A DNA stretch of 64,000 nt, taken from positions 846,762 to 910,761 of the forward strand of contig NZ_KB913037.1 in the NCBI RefSeq assembly GCF_000384295.1, given 5' to 3'. Positions within the stretch are counted from its first letter, which is position 1. Each line of letters opens with the position of its first letter. This DNA comes from Amycolatopsis balhimycina FH 1894. GTDB taxonomy: Bacteria > Actinomycetota > Actinomycetes > Mycobacteriales > Pseudonocardiaceae. A program made the position numbers and the translations under genes. Below the pieces are notes generated by a model that had not been told where the DNA came from, searched no databases, and worked only from the letters and a program-made list of their open reading frames with translations. Shown here in pieces: positions 27,014 through 35,236 of this stretch.

Positions 27014-28027
27014 ATGCGCGTCACGATCGCCGAGGTCGCCCGCCGCGCGCGGGTGAGCAAGACGACCGTGTCGAGGGTGCTCAACAACAAGGCCGACGTG
27101 GACGCGGCGACCGCGGTGCGGGTGCGCGAAGTGATCGCCGCGACCGGGTACATCCCCAGTGCCGGCGCGGTCGGGCTGGCTCGCGGGGTGACGCGCACGG
27201 TGGGGATGCTGGTACCCGGGGTGACCTGGCCGTGGATGGGCGAGGTGCTCCAGGGCGTCGCCGACGTCCTCGAAGCGAAGGGCTACGGCTTACTGCTGTC
27301 CACGGCCAGCCGCGGTGCCGACTCGCTGGACGGCTTCTCGCGGCGGGTGTCGGCCAAGGCGTTCGACGGCCTGCTGCTGGTGGAACCGCCGGACGCGGTG
27401 CGGCACCTGCGCGTGCTGCACGACTCCGGGCTGCCGGTGGTGATGATCGACGACCGCGGCCGCCGCCCCGCGTTCCCGTCGGTGGGCACGGACAACCGCC
27501 GGGGCGGCGCGGCCGCGGCCCGGCACCTGCTGGACACCGGCCGCACCCGGCTCGCCACGGTCACCGGGCCCCACGGCTTCGGCTGCACGAGCGACCGCCT
27601 CAACGGCTTCCACGACGGCGTGCGCGAAGCCGGCCTGGCCCTCGATCCGCGGCTGATCATCGAAGGCGACTTCACGAGCGAAAGCGGCGAGGCGGCCATC
27701 CTCCAGCTCCTCGCGACCGGCCCGGAGTTCGACGCGGTCTTCGCGCACAACGACCTCACGGCGGCGGGTGTGCTGGCCGGGCTCCGCAAGGCCGGCCGCG
27801 CGGTGCCGGAGGACGTCGCCGTGATCGGTTTCGACGACGTCCCCCTGGCCGCCCACACCCAGCCACCGCTGACCACGATCCACCAGCCGCTGCGGGAGAT
27901 GGGCGAGTCGGCGGCCCGGCAGCTGCTCGCGCAGCTGGCCGGGGCACCGCCGCCGGAGGCACCGGTGATCGTCCCGACGTCACTGGTCGTCCGCGAGTCG
28001 ACCGGGGCGCCGCGCACCGCGGGCTAG
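27014..28027 (+). CDS. LacI-family transcriptional regulator
   Basis: The 337-residue protein starts MRVTIAEVARRARVSKTTVSRVLNNK, a textbook LacI helix-turn-helix and hinge. A periplasmic-binding fold follows with GMLVPGVTWPWMGEVLQGV, FDGLLLVEPP, VIGFDDVPLAAHTQPPLTTI and a C-terminal VPTSLVVRESTG. GGGAGG lies 5 bases before the ATG. Codon 93 (27290-27292) is TTA, which is rare in GC-rich actinomycetes and often makes translation depend on the bldA tRNA. No sugar operon adjoins; the nearest rightward neighbour is convergent. The effector is probably a sugar but cannot be named. Confidence 0.92.
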   Translation: MRVTIAEVARRARVSKTTVSRVLNNKADVDAATAVRVREVIAATGYIPSAGAVGLARGVTRTVGMLVPGVTWPWMGEVLQGVADVLEAKGYGLLLSTASRGADSLDGFSRRVSAKAFDGLLLVEPPDAVRHLRVLHDSGLPVVMIDDRGRRPAFPSVGTDNRRGGAAAARHLLDTGRTRLATVTGPHGFGCTSDRLNGFHDGVREAGLALDPRLIIEGDFTSESGEAAILQLLATGPEFDAVFAHNDLTAAGVLAGLRKAGRAVPEDVAVIGFDDVPLAAHTQPPLTTIHQPLREMGESAARQLLAQLAGAPPPEAPVIVPTSLVVRESTGAPRTAG

Positions 28028-28045
28028 CCGAACTGTCCATTGTGG

Positions 28046-29551
28046 TCAGCCTGCCGCGTCTCCCGAGGCGCGGCGCAGTGCGCGTCCGACGTCCGCCGGG
28101 GAGGGTTCGGACAGCACCGCGGCGACGTACGCGTCCGGGCGGACCAGCCAGGCTTCCCCCGGACACGCCCCCAGCGTCCCGCCCACCGGGATGCCCACCG
28201 AGCGCAGCCCCGCGGACGCCACGCCGGGCGTCGTCAGCAGCAGGAACCCTCGCCGGGCCAGGTCGCGCAACCGTCCACCGGGGACGGTCACGTCCGGCAG
28301 CAGCACGCCGGGCCCCGGTGGCGGCAGCGCCCCGCGCGGCGGCCGGCCCGCTGCCGGGCGCAGGGGGTCGGGGGTCGTCAACGGCGAGTCCGCGTACCAG
28401 AACGGTTCGGCCAGCCGGCCGGAGTCGACGAGCGCGTGCACGGCCGGGTCGCCCGCCGCGCGCGTCAGGACGTCCTCCCGGTACCGGCGCCCTTGTTCGT
28501 CCCGCGGCACCAGGAAGTCCATGGTCGCCGTCGTCACCTCGGCGTTTTCCACCGCGGCCGCGTGCCGTTCGGCGTGGTAGCTGTCGAGCAGGCCGTCGAG
28601 GGCGAGCCCGCGCAGCACGTGGGCGAGCTTCCACGCCGCGTTCTCCGCGTCCGCGACACCACCGTTCAGGCCCCGCGCCCCGAACGGCGCGAACAGGTGC
28701 GCGCAGTCGCCGGCCAGCAGCACGCGGCCGGCGCGCATGCGGCGGACCAGCCGGGTGTGGAAGCGGTAGACCGACCGCCACACGACCTCGTACGGCCGGT
28801 CGCCGATGATCGCCCGGATCCGGCGGCCGAGCGCGCCGCCGGTCTCTTCCGCGGCGAGGTCGTAGGCGTCGGGCACCTGCCAGTCGATCCGGAACTGCGA
28901 GCCGGGGCACGGGTGGATCAGCACCTGGCGGCCGGGGTTCCACGGCGGGTCGAAGTGGAACCGCCGTTCGGCCGCCCACCCGGCGAGGTCGGCGCGGATG
29001 TCGCAGATGAGGAACAGGTCGGCGAACGAGACCCCGTCGAGCCGCTCCCCCACGGCGCGCCGCACCGCGTCGCCGTGCGCGCCCGTGCAGGCGAGCGCGT
29101 AGTCGGCTTCGATCCGGCGCGGGCCGTCCGCGGTCTCGCAGTCGATCTCGACGCAGCCGGGCTGCGTCAGGCCGGTGACGCGGTGGCCGCGGCGGACGTC
29201 GATCAGCGGCTGGTCCGCGATCAGGCCGTCCAGCACCTCCTCGACGCGGGCCTGGGACAGGTTGACGAACGGCGGCAGCGCGGACCCCGCGTCCGGCAGC
29301 CGGTAGGAGAACAGCTCACGGCCGCGGTGGAACGTCCGCGCGGTCGTCCAGGTGAGGCCTTCTTCGGCCAGGCAGCCCGCGCCCAGTGCCGCCCAGACGT
29401 CCAAGGTGTCCCGCTGGTGGCAGATGGCCTTGGACCCCACGGGGTCGCGCCGCACGTGCTCGTCGACGAGCACGACCGGCACGCCCCAGCGCGCGAGCAG
29501 CAGCGCGGCCGTCTGGCCGACCGGGCCGCTGCCGAGGACCGCGACCGTCAT
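28046..29551 (-). CDS. FAD-dependent aromatic monooxygenase (MhpA/PheA type)
   Basis: The 501-residue flavin hydroxylase starts MTVAVLGSGPVGQTAALLLARWG with the Rossmann GSGPVG (7-12). It contains RIEADYALACTGAHGDAVR (DG-type motif region), VLLAGDCAHLFAPFGARGLNGGVADAENAAWKLA (the GD motif) and a C-terminal thioredoxin-like domain as in phenol 2-monooxygenases and 3-(3-hydroxyphenyl)propionate hydroxylase. It inserts one oxygen atom into an aromatic ring using NAD(P)H and O2. The ATG overlaps the upstream MBL stop (ATGA). The MarR-MBL-monooxygenase arrangement points to degradation of an aromatic compound. Confidence 0.88.
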   Translation of the reverse strand: MTVAVLGSGPVGQTAALLLARWGVPVVLVDEHVRRDPVGSKAICHQRDTLDVWAALGAGCLAEEGLTWTTARTFHRGRELFSYRLPDAGSALPPFVNLSQARVEEVLDGLIADQPLIDVRRGHRVTGLTQPGCVEIDCETADGPRRIEADYALACTGAHGDAVRRAVGERLDGVSFADLFLICDIRADLAGWAAERRFHFDPPWNPGRQVLIHPCPGSQFRIDWQVPDAYDLAAEETGGALGRRIRAIIGDRPYEVVWRSVYRFHTRLVRRMRAGRVLLAGDCAHLFAPFGARGLNGGVADAENAAWKLAHVLRGLALDGLLDSYHAERHAAAVENAEVTTATMDFLVPRDEQGRRYREDVLTRAAGDPAVHALVDSGRLAEPFWYADSPLTTPDPLRPAAGRPPRGALPPPGPGVLLPDVTVPGGRLRDLARRGFLLLTTPGVASAGLRSVGIPVGGTLGACPGEAWLVRPDAYVAAVLSEPSPADVGRALRRASGDAAG

Positions 29552-30510
29552 CCCTGCAGCTGGTCCCAGACCTCGCGGTCGCGTTCGGCCGTCCAGACCA
29601 CCGGCCGTTCGACGCCGGAAAGTTCGTCCCACAGCCGGGAGACGTCGAAGGGCAGGCAGTGCTCGAAGATCGGCCAGTGCCCGTACCCGCCTTCGAGCGC
29701 GGCGTGGGTGCGTTCGAAGGCTTCCTTGAGCGTGCCGCCGGCGTCGCGGACCGCGCCGACCTCGCGGATCATCGTGTCGAGGAAGTGCCGGGTCTGCGCG
29801 ATCGCCGCCTCGACGGCCGCCGCGCCGCGGCTCACGCCGCCACGGCCGCCGATCAGCACCTCGGCGCCGACGGCGGCCACCCGGTCCAAAGTGGACGACG
29901 CCCATTCGCGGTGGAACGCGTCGCCGGTGTACAACGCGGCTTCGGCTTCCACGAGGTCGCCGGCGTAGAGGATCTTCGGCCGTGGCAGCCAGGCCACCAG
30001 GTCGCCTTCGGTGTGGCCACGCCCGCAGTACTGGAGGACCAGATCGCCGCGGTCGCCGCCGAGGTCGATGGTGAGCCGGTCGGAGAAGGTCAGCGTCGGC
30101 CAGGTCAGCCCCGGCACGGACTCCGCGCCCTTCGCGAGCCGTGGCATCCGGCCGAACTCGCTCACCCAGTCCTCCTTGCCTCGCTCGGCGATCAGGGCGC
30201 GGGTGTGCTCGTGCGCGACGATGACGTCGGCGTCGAAGGCGGACGCGCCGAGCACACGCACCGCGTGGTAGTGGCTCAGCGCGAGGTACCGCACGGGTTT
30301 GTCGGTGTGCTCCCGCAGTTTCGCGAGCCACTCGCGGGCGGCAACGGGCGTGGCCAGTGCCTCGAAGCAGACGAGGAAGTCCTCGCCCTCGATCGCGCCG
30401 ATGTTCGGGTCGCCCTCGGCGGTCAGCGCGTAGACGCCGTCCGCGAGCACTTCGAGGGTTTGCGCTTTCTCCGCCAGGTCGGCCGAAGAGGCGAAGGCTT
30501 TCTTCGTCAC
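29548..30510 (-). CDS. MBL-fold hydrolase with modified metal motif
   Basis: From GTG 30510 (AAGGAG 10-15 bases upstream) the 320-residue protein begins VTKKAFASSADLAEKAQTLEVLADG. It has the beta-lactamase fold: VYALTAEGDPNIGAIEG, ALSHYHAVRVLGASAF (about 77-92), CGRGHTEGDLVAWLP and ILYAGDLVEAEAA. The usual HxHxDH metal motif reads HYHAVR, so the Asp and third His are replaced, while the later His and Asp ligands remain. This variant appears to be shared by a subfamily found with aromatic-degradation genes. It is the first gene of the operon, divergent from marR. A ring-cleavage-product hydrolase is plausible but unproven. Confidence 0.82.
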   Translation of the reverse strand: MTKKAFASSADLAEKAQTLEVLADGVYALTAEGDPNIGAIEGEDFLVCFEALATPVAAREWLAKLREHTDKPVRYLALSHYHAVRVLGASAFDADVIVAHEHTRALIAERGKEDWVSEFGRMPRLAKGAESVPGLTWPTLTFSDRLTIDLGGDRGDLVLQYCGRGHTEGDLVAWLPRPKILYAGDLVEAEAALYTGDAFHREWASSTLDRVAAVGAEVLIGGRGGVSRGAAAVEAAIAQTRHFLDTMIREVGAVRDAGGTLKEAFERTHAALEGGYGHWPIFEHCLPFDVSRLWDELSGVERPVVWTAERDREVWDQLQG

Positions 30511-30525
30511 GGCGAGCGCTCCTTG

Positions 30526-30545
30526 ATCGTCAAAGGATTGACTAT
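30526..30545. promoter_or_regulatory. MarR-type operator between divergent genes
   Basis: The 20-bp sequence AT-C-GTCAA-AGGA-TTGAC-T-AT is an inverted repeat with 5-bp GTCAA/TTGAC arms plus outer AT/AT. This is the size and style of MarR operators. It lies 16 bp upstream of the MBL start and 69 bp before marR. On the plus strand its TTGACT can serve as a -35 element for marR, so one bound repressor could shut both promoters. Confidence 0.7.
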
Positions 30546-30613
30546 CTCTGCCCGGGGCCAGCCTAGCTCGCCGGCCCGCCGCGGGAAACCCCGCTTCCCC
30601 TAACCTGGGCCGC

Positions 30614-31144
30614 ATGACGGACCGACCGGCCGACCTCGACTACCTTTCGTTCGTCGACTACGCGATCGGGAAGGCGCAGGCCGAACTGCCCGCGACCGAC
30701 CCGGTCGCGATGCGCCTCGGGCTGACACTGCACCGGCTGGCCGGCGCGCTGATCTACGACTGGGAATCGACGGTCCACCGGCCACGCGGCTGGAGCTGGG
30801 GCGGGTTCCGGGTGCTGTTCGTGCTGTGGCTGGCCGGCCCGCTCGAGTCCCGGCACGCGGCCCGGCTCGCCGGGATGAGCCGGGCGGCGGTGTCGGCGCT
30901 GGTGAAGACCTTGGAAAGGGATGGCCTGGTGACGCGCACCCAGGTCCCCCACGACCGCCGCGCGGTCCGCCTGACGCTGACGGAAACGGGCCGCACCTCG
31001 GTCGCCGACGCCTACCAGGAGCACAACGCGCGTGAGCAGGCTTGGGCGGCGTCACTGACACCTTCGGAGCAGACGGTCCTCATCGGACTCCTCGAGAAGC
31101 TCACGACGAGCCCCGCCGCGGCGGCCGCCCAGCGCCTGGCCTGA
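30614..31144 (+). CDS. MarR-family transcriptional regulator
   Basis: The 176-residue protein is a winged-helix MarR dimer. N-terminal helices (MTDRPADLDYLSFVDYAIGKAQ) are followed by WSWGGFRVLFVLWLAGPLESRHAARLAGMSRAAVSALVKTLERDGLV and the wing VPHDRRAVRLTLTETG, then C-terminal dimerisation helices. MarR proteins usually sense aromatic acids or their CoA esters. Divergent placement and the shared palindrome at 30526-30545 make it the likely repressor of the MBL-monooxygenase operon. Confidence 0.92.
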   Translation: MTDRPADLDYLSFVDYAIGKAQAELPATDPVAMRLGLTLHRLAGALIYDWESTVHRPRGWSWGGFRVLFVLWLAGPLESRHAARLAGMSRAAVSALVKTLERDGLVTRTQVPHDRRAVRLTLTETGRTSVADAYQEHNAREQAWAASLTPSEQTVLIGLLEKLTTSPAAAAAQRLA

Positions 31145-31159
31145 CCCGCCGGTCCAAGT

Positions 31160-31210
31160 CCGTGAATGGCACATTGCGGGACATAGAGTCCCGCAATGTG
31201 CCATTCACGG
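31160..31210. repeat. Dispersed palindromic element, family A copy 2
   Basis: Perfect 23-bp arms at 31160-31182 and 31188-31210 (beginning CCGTGAATGGCACATTGCGG) enclose the 5-base loop ATAGA. The core matches the element at 9798-9856. It fills the gap between the convergent marR and ribA genes, 16 bp after one stop and 20 bp before the other, so it can end transcription from both sides. The sequence identity with the distant copy argues for a dispersed family. Confidence 0.82.
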
Positions 31211-31229
31211 CTTTCGGTGACGCGGGGAG

Positions 31230-31865
31230 TCAGCTGGCCAGGCCGGGCAGGGTGAGCGTGTGACCGGTCTGCTCCGCCTTCGCCCGGAGGTACCGGACGT
31301 TGTTCTCGGTCGCGAACACCCCGGTCGGCACCCGGTCGCGCACCGCGATCCCGGCCGCCCGCAGCTGCACCGCCTTGTCCGGGTTGTTCGACAGCAGGTC
31401 GATCCGGCCGGCACCGAGCGCGCCCAGCATCTGGGCGGCGACCGTGTAGTCGCGGGCGTCCTCGGGCAGGCCGAGCGCGGCGTTCGCCGCATACGTGTCG
31501 AGGCCACCGTCTTGAAGCGCGTACGCGTCGAGCTTGTTGTACAGCCCGATTCCGCGGCCTTCCTGGCGCAGGTACAGCAGGTACCCGCCGGTCTCGGAGA
31601 TCCGCGCGACGGCCTCGGCCAGCTGCGGGCCGCAGTCGCAGCGCGCCGACCCGAAGACATCGCCGGTGAGGCACTCCGAGTGCGGCCGCACCAGCGGCAC
31701 CTCGCCGGGCGTCCCCAGGACGAAGGCCAGGTGCTCGCCGCCGTCGGCCAGGCCGCGGAACGTGACGGCCTCGGCGTCGACCGCGACGCCACCGCCGAGC
31801 CGCAGGGGAATGCGCACCCGCGTCCGCACCACGGCCGTCATGTCGTCACCCCGCGAGTCACCCAC
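31230..31865 (-). CDS. ribA: GTP cyclohydrolase II
   Basis: The 211-residue enzyme carries the family's signature. Zinc ligands are in RPHSECLTGDVFGSARCDCG (three Cys), the catalytic loop is LRQEGRGIGLYNKLDAYALQ, and GTP contacts are LLSNNPDKAVQL and the final LRAKAEQTGH. It opens GTP to 2,5-diamino-6-ribosylamino-4-pyrimidinone 5'-phosphate, the first step of riboflavin synthesis. It is stand-alone, without the RibB domain and away from a rib operon, so it is probably a second copy. A TAGGGT -10 element 7 bases before GTG 31865 supports that start and a leaderless message. ATG 31841 is the alternative. Confidence 0.92.
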   Translation of the reverse strand: MGDSRGDDMTAVVRTRVRIPLRLGGGVAVDAEAVTFRGLADGGEHLAFVLGTPGEVPLVRPHSECLTGDVFGSARCDCGPQLAEAVARISETGGYLLYLRQEGRGIGLYNKLDAYALQDGGLDTYAANAALGLPEDARDYTVAAQMLGALGAGRIDLLSNNPDKAVQLRAAGIAVRDRVPTGVFATENNVRYLRAKAEQTGHTLTLPGLAS

Positions 31866-31872
31866 AAGATCG

Positions 31873-31878
31873 ACCCTA
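31873..31878 (-). promoter_or_regulatory. Leaderless -10 element of ribA
   Basis: On the minus strand TAGGGT (TANNNT) is followed by 7 bases and then GTG 31865. This spacing puts the transcription start on the first base of the start codon, as in leaderless actinobacterial messages. It argues against an FMN riboswitch in this short region. Confidence 0.5.
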
Positions 31879-31926
31879 CACGAGGTTCAAATTCGAACAT
31901 CAACACCGGCGAGAGGCGCCGCCCCC

Positions 31927-32988
31927 TCAGCCCAGCTTTTCGGACGCCAGCCGGGTGCCTTCGACCCGGGCCTTGATCTTCGCGAACGCGACGTCGCGCG
32001 AGGTCGACGTGTCGTCGGCGAACGGCGAGAACCCGCAGTCGTCGCAGGTGCCGAGCCGGTCGGGAGGCACGATCCGCGCCGCGGCCAGGACGCGGTCGCG
32101 GACTTCTTCCGGGGTCTCCACCCGCGGGTCGATCGGGTCGGTGACGCCGATGAACACCCGCTGGCCCGCTTTGAGGTGGTCCGCGATCAGCCCGAGCGTC
32201 CGCTCCGGGTCGCCTTCACTGGCCAGCTGGACGTAGAACCGCCCGGCCCGCAGGTCGAACAGCGCCGGCAGCAGGCCCGCGTAGTCGACGTCGAGGCTGT
32301 GCACGGAGTCCTGGTCGCCGCCTGGGCAGGTGTGGACGCCGATCTTCTCGCGCTCCTCGGCCGTGAACCGGTCCAGCACGGCGTTGTTGAGGTCGACGAA
32401 CTGCCGCAGCAACCCGCCGGACGGGTCGAGCTTCAGCGAGAGGCGTCCCTCGGTGAAGTCGAGCTGCACGCTGTCCGCGCCCGCTTCGAGGCTGCCCCGG
32501 ATGTCCGCTTCGGCCTCGTCGACCAGGTCGGCGACGAACCGCTCGCGCGGGTACCCGTCGATGCCGTCGCCCGGGTAGATCAGCGAGAGGGCCGACGCGG
32601 CGATCACCGCCTGCTTGACCGGTTTGTCCGTGAGCGCCTTCGCCCGCGTCAGGTACGAATCCGCGCGGGTCGCGTAGCGGAACGGGCCCGCGGTGAGCCG
32701 CGGCAGCTGCCGGGTGTGCCCGTCGGCGAACGGGATGACGACCCCGTCCGGGGCGAGCGCGTCCAGCCCGGCCAGCGGGTACGTCGCGAAGCTCGGCTTG
32801 CCCTGCTCGCCGTCGGTCAGCACGGGCGAGCCGGTCTCCTCGAACCGGCTCAGCGTGTCGGCGAGCGCCCGGCTCTCCAGCCCGGCGAGCTCCGCGGCGT
32901 CGATCCGCCCCGCGGCGAACTCGCCGAGGCCGTCGAGGAGGTAGTCCGGCCGCGGGATGCTGCCGATCGGTTCGGTGGGCAGGGTCAT
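31927..32988 (-). CDS. MetE C-domain-like methyltransferase
   Basis: The 353-residue protein from ATG 32988 (GGAGG 5 bases upstream) begins MTLPTEPIGSIPRPDYLL. It resembles the C-terminal barrel of cobalamin-independent methionine synthase: GSIPRP, ADSVQLDFTEGRLSLKLDP, the zinc ligands H and C in GVHTCPGGD, and the last Cys in LGTCDDCGFSPF. Stand-alone proteins of this family transfer methyl groups to a thiol, often without the folate-binding N-domain, and may use another methyl donor. It is monocistronic; 32989-33246 upstream shows no recognisable riboswitch. An exact substrate is not assigned. Confidence 0.85.
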   Translation of the reverse strand: MTLPTEPIGSIPRPDYLLDGLGEFAAGRIDAAELAGLESRALADTLSRFEETGSPVLTDGEQGKPSFATYPLAGLDALAPDGVVIPFADGHTRQLPRLTAGPFRYATRADSYLTRAKALTDKPVKQAVIAASALSLIYPGDGIDGYPRERFVADLVDEAEADIRGSLEAGADSVQLDFTEGRLSLKLDPSGGLLRQFVDLNNAVLDRFTAEEREKIGVHTCPGGDQDSVHSLDVDYAGLLPALFDLRAGRFYVQLASEGDPERTLGLIADHLKAGQRVFIGVTDPIDPRVETPEEVRDRVLAAARIVPPDRLGTCDDCGFSPFADDTSTSRDVAFAKIKARVEGTRLASEKLG

Positions 32989-33246
32989 CAGGTCCTCCGG
33001 CTGCTCGAAGGGGTGCCGGCACGCAGGGAAGAGCCCGCCAAATCGAGCGTCCCCCCGGTCGTCCGGATCGTCACCAGACACGTTCGAGAGGCAACTTAAC
33101 GTGGCCGAGGGTGGTCACCGAGCGCGGATCACCCGGTCGGAGCAGAAAAAAGCACGAAATGAGAAGGCGTTCGGCGGTTCGTCCGGAGGACGATTGGGTA
33201 TTCGCTCTGGCGATACGGCGGGTTCGGCGCCGAAGGAGTACCCCCG

Positions 33247-33510
33247 ATGCTCAGTCACCACGATCGCACCGAGCTCGAGAAGATCGAGCGCAGCCTCGAG
33301 CTCAGTGACCCTGATCTGGCCCTCGCGCTGCGCGACGGCAGGCGCCCGAAGTCGCGCGCGTTCCGGAGCGCCGTCCTGATCTTCTTCGACGTCATCGCCG
33401 TGACGCTCCTGGTCCTCGGGCTGGTCCTGCCCGATCCCGGCGTCACGCTCTGCGGGATCATCGCCCTCACCGGCACGGTCTGGACCCACGTGGCGCGGCA
33501 CCGGATCTGA
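33247..33510 (+). CDS. DUF3040 small membrane protein
   Basis: The 87-residue actinobacterial protein begins MLSHHDRTELEKIERSLELSDPDLALAL, the DUF3040 signature (LSxxExxxLxxIExxLxxxDPxLA). Two hydrophobic helices follow (AVLIFFDVIAVTLLVLGLVLP and GVTLCGIIALTGTVWTHVA). GAAGGAG lies 9 bases before the ATG. The family is membrane-bound and of unknown function. The DinB2-like gene starts 16 bp downstream, so the two may share a message. Confidence 0.88.
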   Translation: MLSHHDRTELEKIERSLELSDPDLALALRDGRRPKSRAFRSAVLIFFDVIAVTLLVLGLVLPDPGVTLCGIIALTGTVWTHVARHRI

Positions 33511-33526
33511 GGCGAGACTGGGCGGC

Positions 33527-34552
33527 GTGAAGTGGGTCCTGCACGTCGACCTCGACCAGTTCATCGCCGCGGTCGAGGTCGCCCGCCACCCGGAGCTGCG
33601 CGGGCGGCCCGTCGTGGTCGGCGGCAACGGCGACCCGACCGAGCGCGCCGTGGTCGCGACCGCGTCGTACGAGGCCCGCGAGTTCGGCGTCCAGTCCGGC
33701 ATGCCGCTGCGGATCGCCGCCAAACGCTGCCCGGACGCCGTTTTCCTGCCCAGTGACCCGGACGCCTACCTCGAGGTGTCGGCGCGGGTGATGGCGGCGG
33801 TGCGGGAGCTGCCGGTCGTGGTCGAGGTCCTGGGCTGGGACGAGGCGTTCGTCGGCGCCGAGACGTCCGACCCCGAGGCGCTGGCGGTGTCGATCAAGGA
33901 GGCGGTGGCGCGCGAGACGGGCCTGTCGTCCGCGGTCGGCATCGGCGACAACAAGCTGCGGGCCAAGCTCGCCACCGGGTTCGGGAAGCCGGGCGGGATC
34001 TTCCGCCTGACGCAGGAGAACTGGTGGGACGTGATGGCCGCGCGCCCGACCGACGCGCTGTGGGGCATCGGCGGCAAGACGGCGAAGAAGCTCGCCGAAG
34101 CGGGCATCCACACCGTCCTCGACCTGGCCGGCGCGGACCCGGCGGCGCTCGCCGCGCGGTTCGGCCCGAAGACCGGCCCGTGGCTGCGCCTGCTCGGCGG
34201 CGGCATCAGCGACGCCGACGTCAGCGCGACACCGTACGTGGCCCGGTCCCGCAGCCGCGAAACGACGTTCCAGCGTGATCTCACGGACCCGGCCGAGATG
34301 GCGGCGGAGGTCTCGGCGCTGGCGAAGCGCGTCGCCCAGGACGTCCTCGAGGAGGGCAGGCCGGCGGCGCGGGTCGCGGTCAAGGTCCGGTTCGTGCCGT
34401 TCCTGACCCACACGCACAGCGTCACCCTGCCCGAGCCGACGTCGGACGCCACCGAGATCGGCCGCGCGGCCCAGGAGGTGCTCGGCATGTTCGAGCTGAC
34501 CCGCGCCGTGCGGCTCCTGGGCGTGCGGGCGGAATTCCCGCGCGAGGACTAG
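33527..34552 (+). CDS. dinB2: Y-family DNA polymerase of the DinB2 type
   Basis: The 341-residue polymerase starts at GTG 33527 (VKWVLHVDLDQFIAAVEVARHPE) and matches the mycobacterial DinB2 layout. Catalytic acids are D8 and D10 and then D105-E106 in VLGWDEAFVGAE. VVATASYEAREFGVQSGMPL is the fingers, ALWGIGGKTAKKLAEAGI the thumb HhH, and ETTFQRDL begins the little finger. The protein ends VRLLGVRAEFPRED without a beta-clamp QxxLF motif, as in DinB2. The steric-gate position is Ile13 instead of Phe/Tyr. In the mycobacterial homologue a Leu there allows ribonucleotide use. No LexA box was recognised upstream. Confidence 0.88.
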   Translation: MKWVLHVDLDQFIAAVEVARHPELRGRPVVVGGNGDPTERAVVATASYEAREFGVQSGMPLRIAAKRCPDAVFLPSDPDAYLEVSARVMAAVRELPVVVEVLGWDEAFVGAETSDPEALAVSIKEAVARETGLSSAVGIGDNKLRAKLATGFGKPGGIFRLTQENWWDVMAARPTDALWGIGGKTAKKLAEAGIHTVLDLAGADPAALAARFGPKTGPWLRLLGGGISDADVSATPYVARSRSRETTFQRDLTDPAEMAAEVSALAKRVAQDVLEEGRPAARVAVKVRFVPFLTHTHSVTLPEPTSDATEIGRAAQEVLGMFELTRAVRLLGVRAEFPRED

Positions 34553-34588
34553 CGTCTCGCGATCCCGCGTGAAACCGGACCGTGCTCG

Positions 34589-35236
34589 TCAGCTGCCCGG
34601 CGGCCGGGCGCACGCGGCCAGTACGGTGCCGCCCATCTTGATCCGGAGCTGGGTCGCCGTGGCTTCGCCGAAAAGCTGCCCGGTCGGCGTCAGTGGCGGC
34701 GGTCCGGGACACAGGATGGTGCCGTTGTCACTGCGGTAGATGCCGAGCCCGGCGACCGTGGTGCCGGTGGGCGCGAAGACGAAGAACGCGTCACCGGTCC
34801 CGACGCTGAACTGGACCGCCGGCGAACTCACCGCCGCGGAGCTCGCCAAGACGGTCAGGATCGGCCGCTCGGCGGGTGGCGTGGTGGTGAAGTCCACCAG
34901 GGACACCGAGCGGTTCCCGCCGCCGGTCGGCGACTCCAGGATCAGGACGTGGTTGTGGGTCCCGATGAACATGTACCTCGACACACCGAGCGTCTGGTGG
35001 AACACCGACCCGGTCGGGCCGCTGACGACGAGCCCCTGGACCCCGCCGGTGGTCCGGGTGACGGTCCGGTCGCCCATGGTCGTGGCCGGCGCCGAAGACC
35101 AGGCGGTCGCGGCACTGTTGTTGAACAGGCCGTTGGAGATGGTGATCGGGTTCGCGGCCACCGCCGACGTCCCGCCCGCGACCACGGCCAGCAGGACGGC
35201 GCACACCACCAGCGCCGCGCGACGCACCGGGCTCAC
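34589..35236 (-). CDS. Secreted protein of unknown function, coupled to G1 peptidase
   Basis: GTG 35236 gives a 215-residue protein beginning VSPVRRAALVVCAVLLAVVAGGTSAVAA, a clear signal peptide with an AVA-A cleavage site near residue 28. The mature part is beta-rich (ITISNGLFNNSAATAW, GVSRYMFIGTHNHVLILESP, FSVGTGDAFFVFAPTG) with two cysteines near the C-terminus. No family is recognised. The start overlaps the peptidase stop by 4 bases (GTGA), so both products are made together. A propeptide-like inhibitor or substrate-binding partner of the peptidase is a guess from context. Confidence 0.75.
   Translation of the reverse strand: MSPVRRAALVVCAVLLAVVAGGTSAVAANPITISNGLFNNSAATAWSSAPATTMGDRTVTRTTGGVQGLVVSGPTGSVFHQTLGVSRYMFIGTHNHVLILESPTGGGNRSVSLVDFTTTPPAERPILTVLASSAAVSSPAVQFSVGTGDAFFVFAPTGTTVAGLGIYRSDNGTILCPGPPPLTPTGQLFGEATATQLRIKMGGTVLAACARPPGS

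Noticed and set aside
31866..31926. FMN riboswitch upstream of ribA
   Set aside because: The gap is 61 bp with a leaderless-type promoter; none of the conserved RFN helices can be found.
32989..33246. SAM or cobalamin riboswitch before the MetE-like gene
   Set aside because: No conserved core of SAM-I, SAM-IV or cobalamin aptamers was found in the leader.
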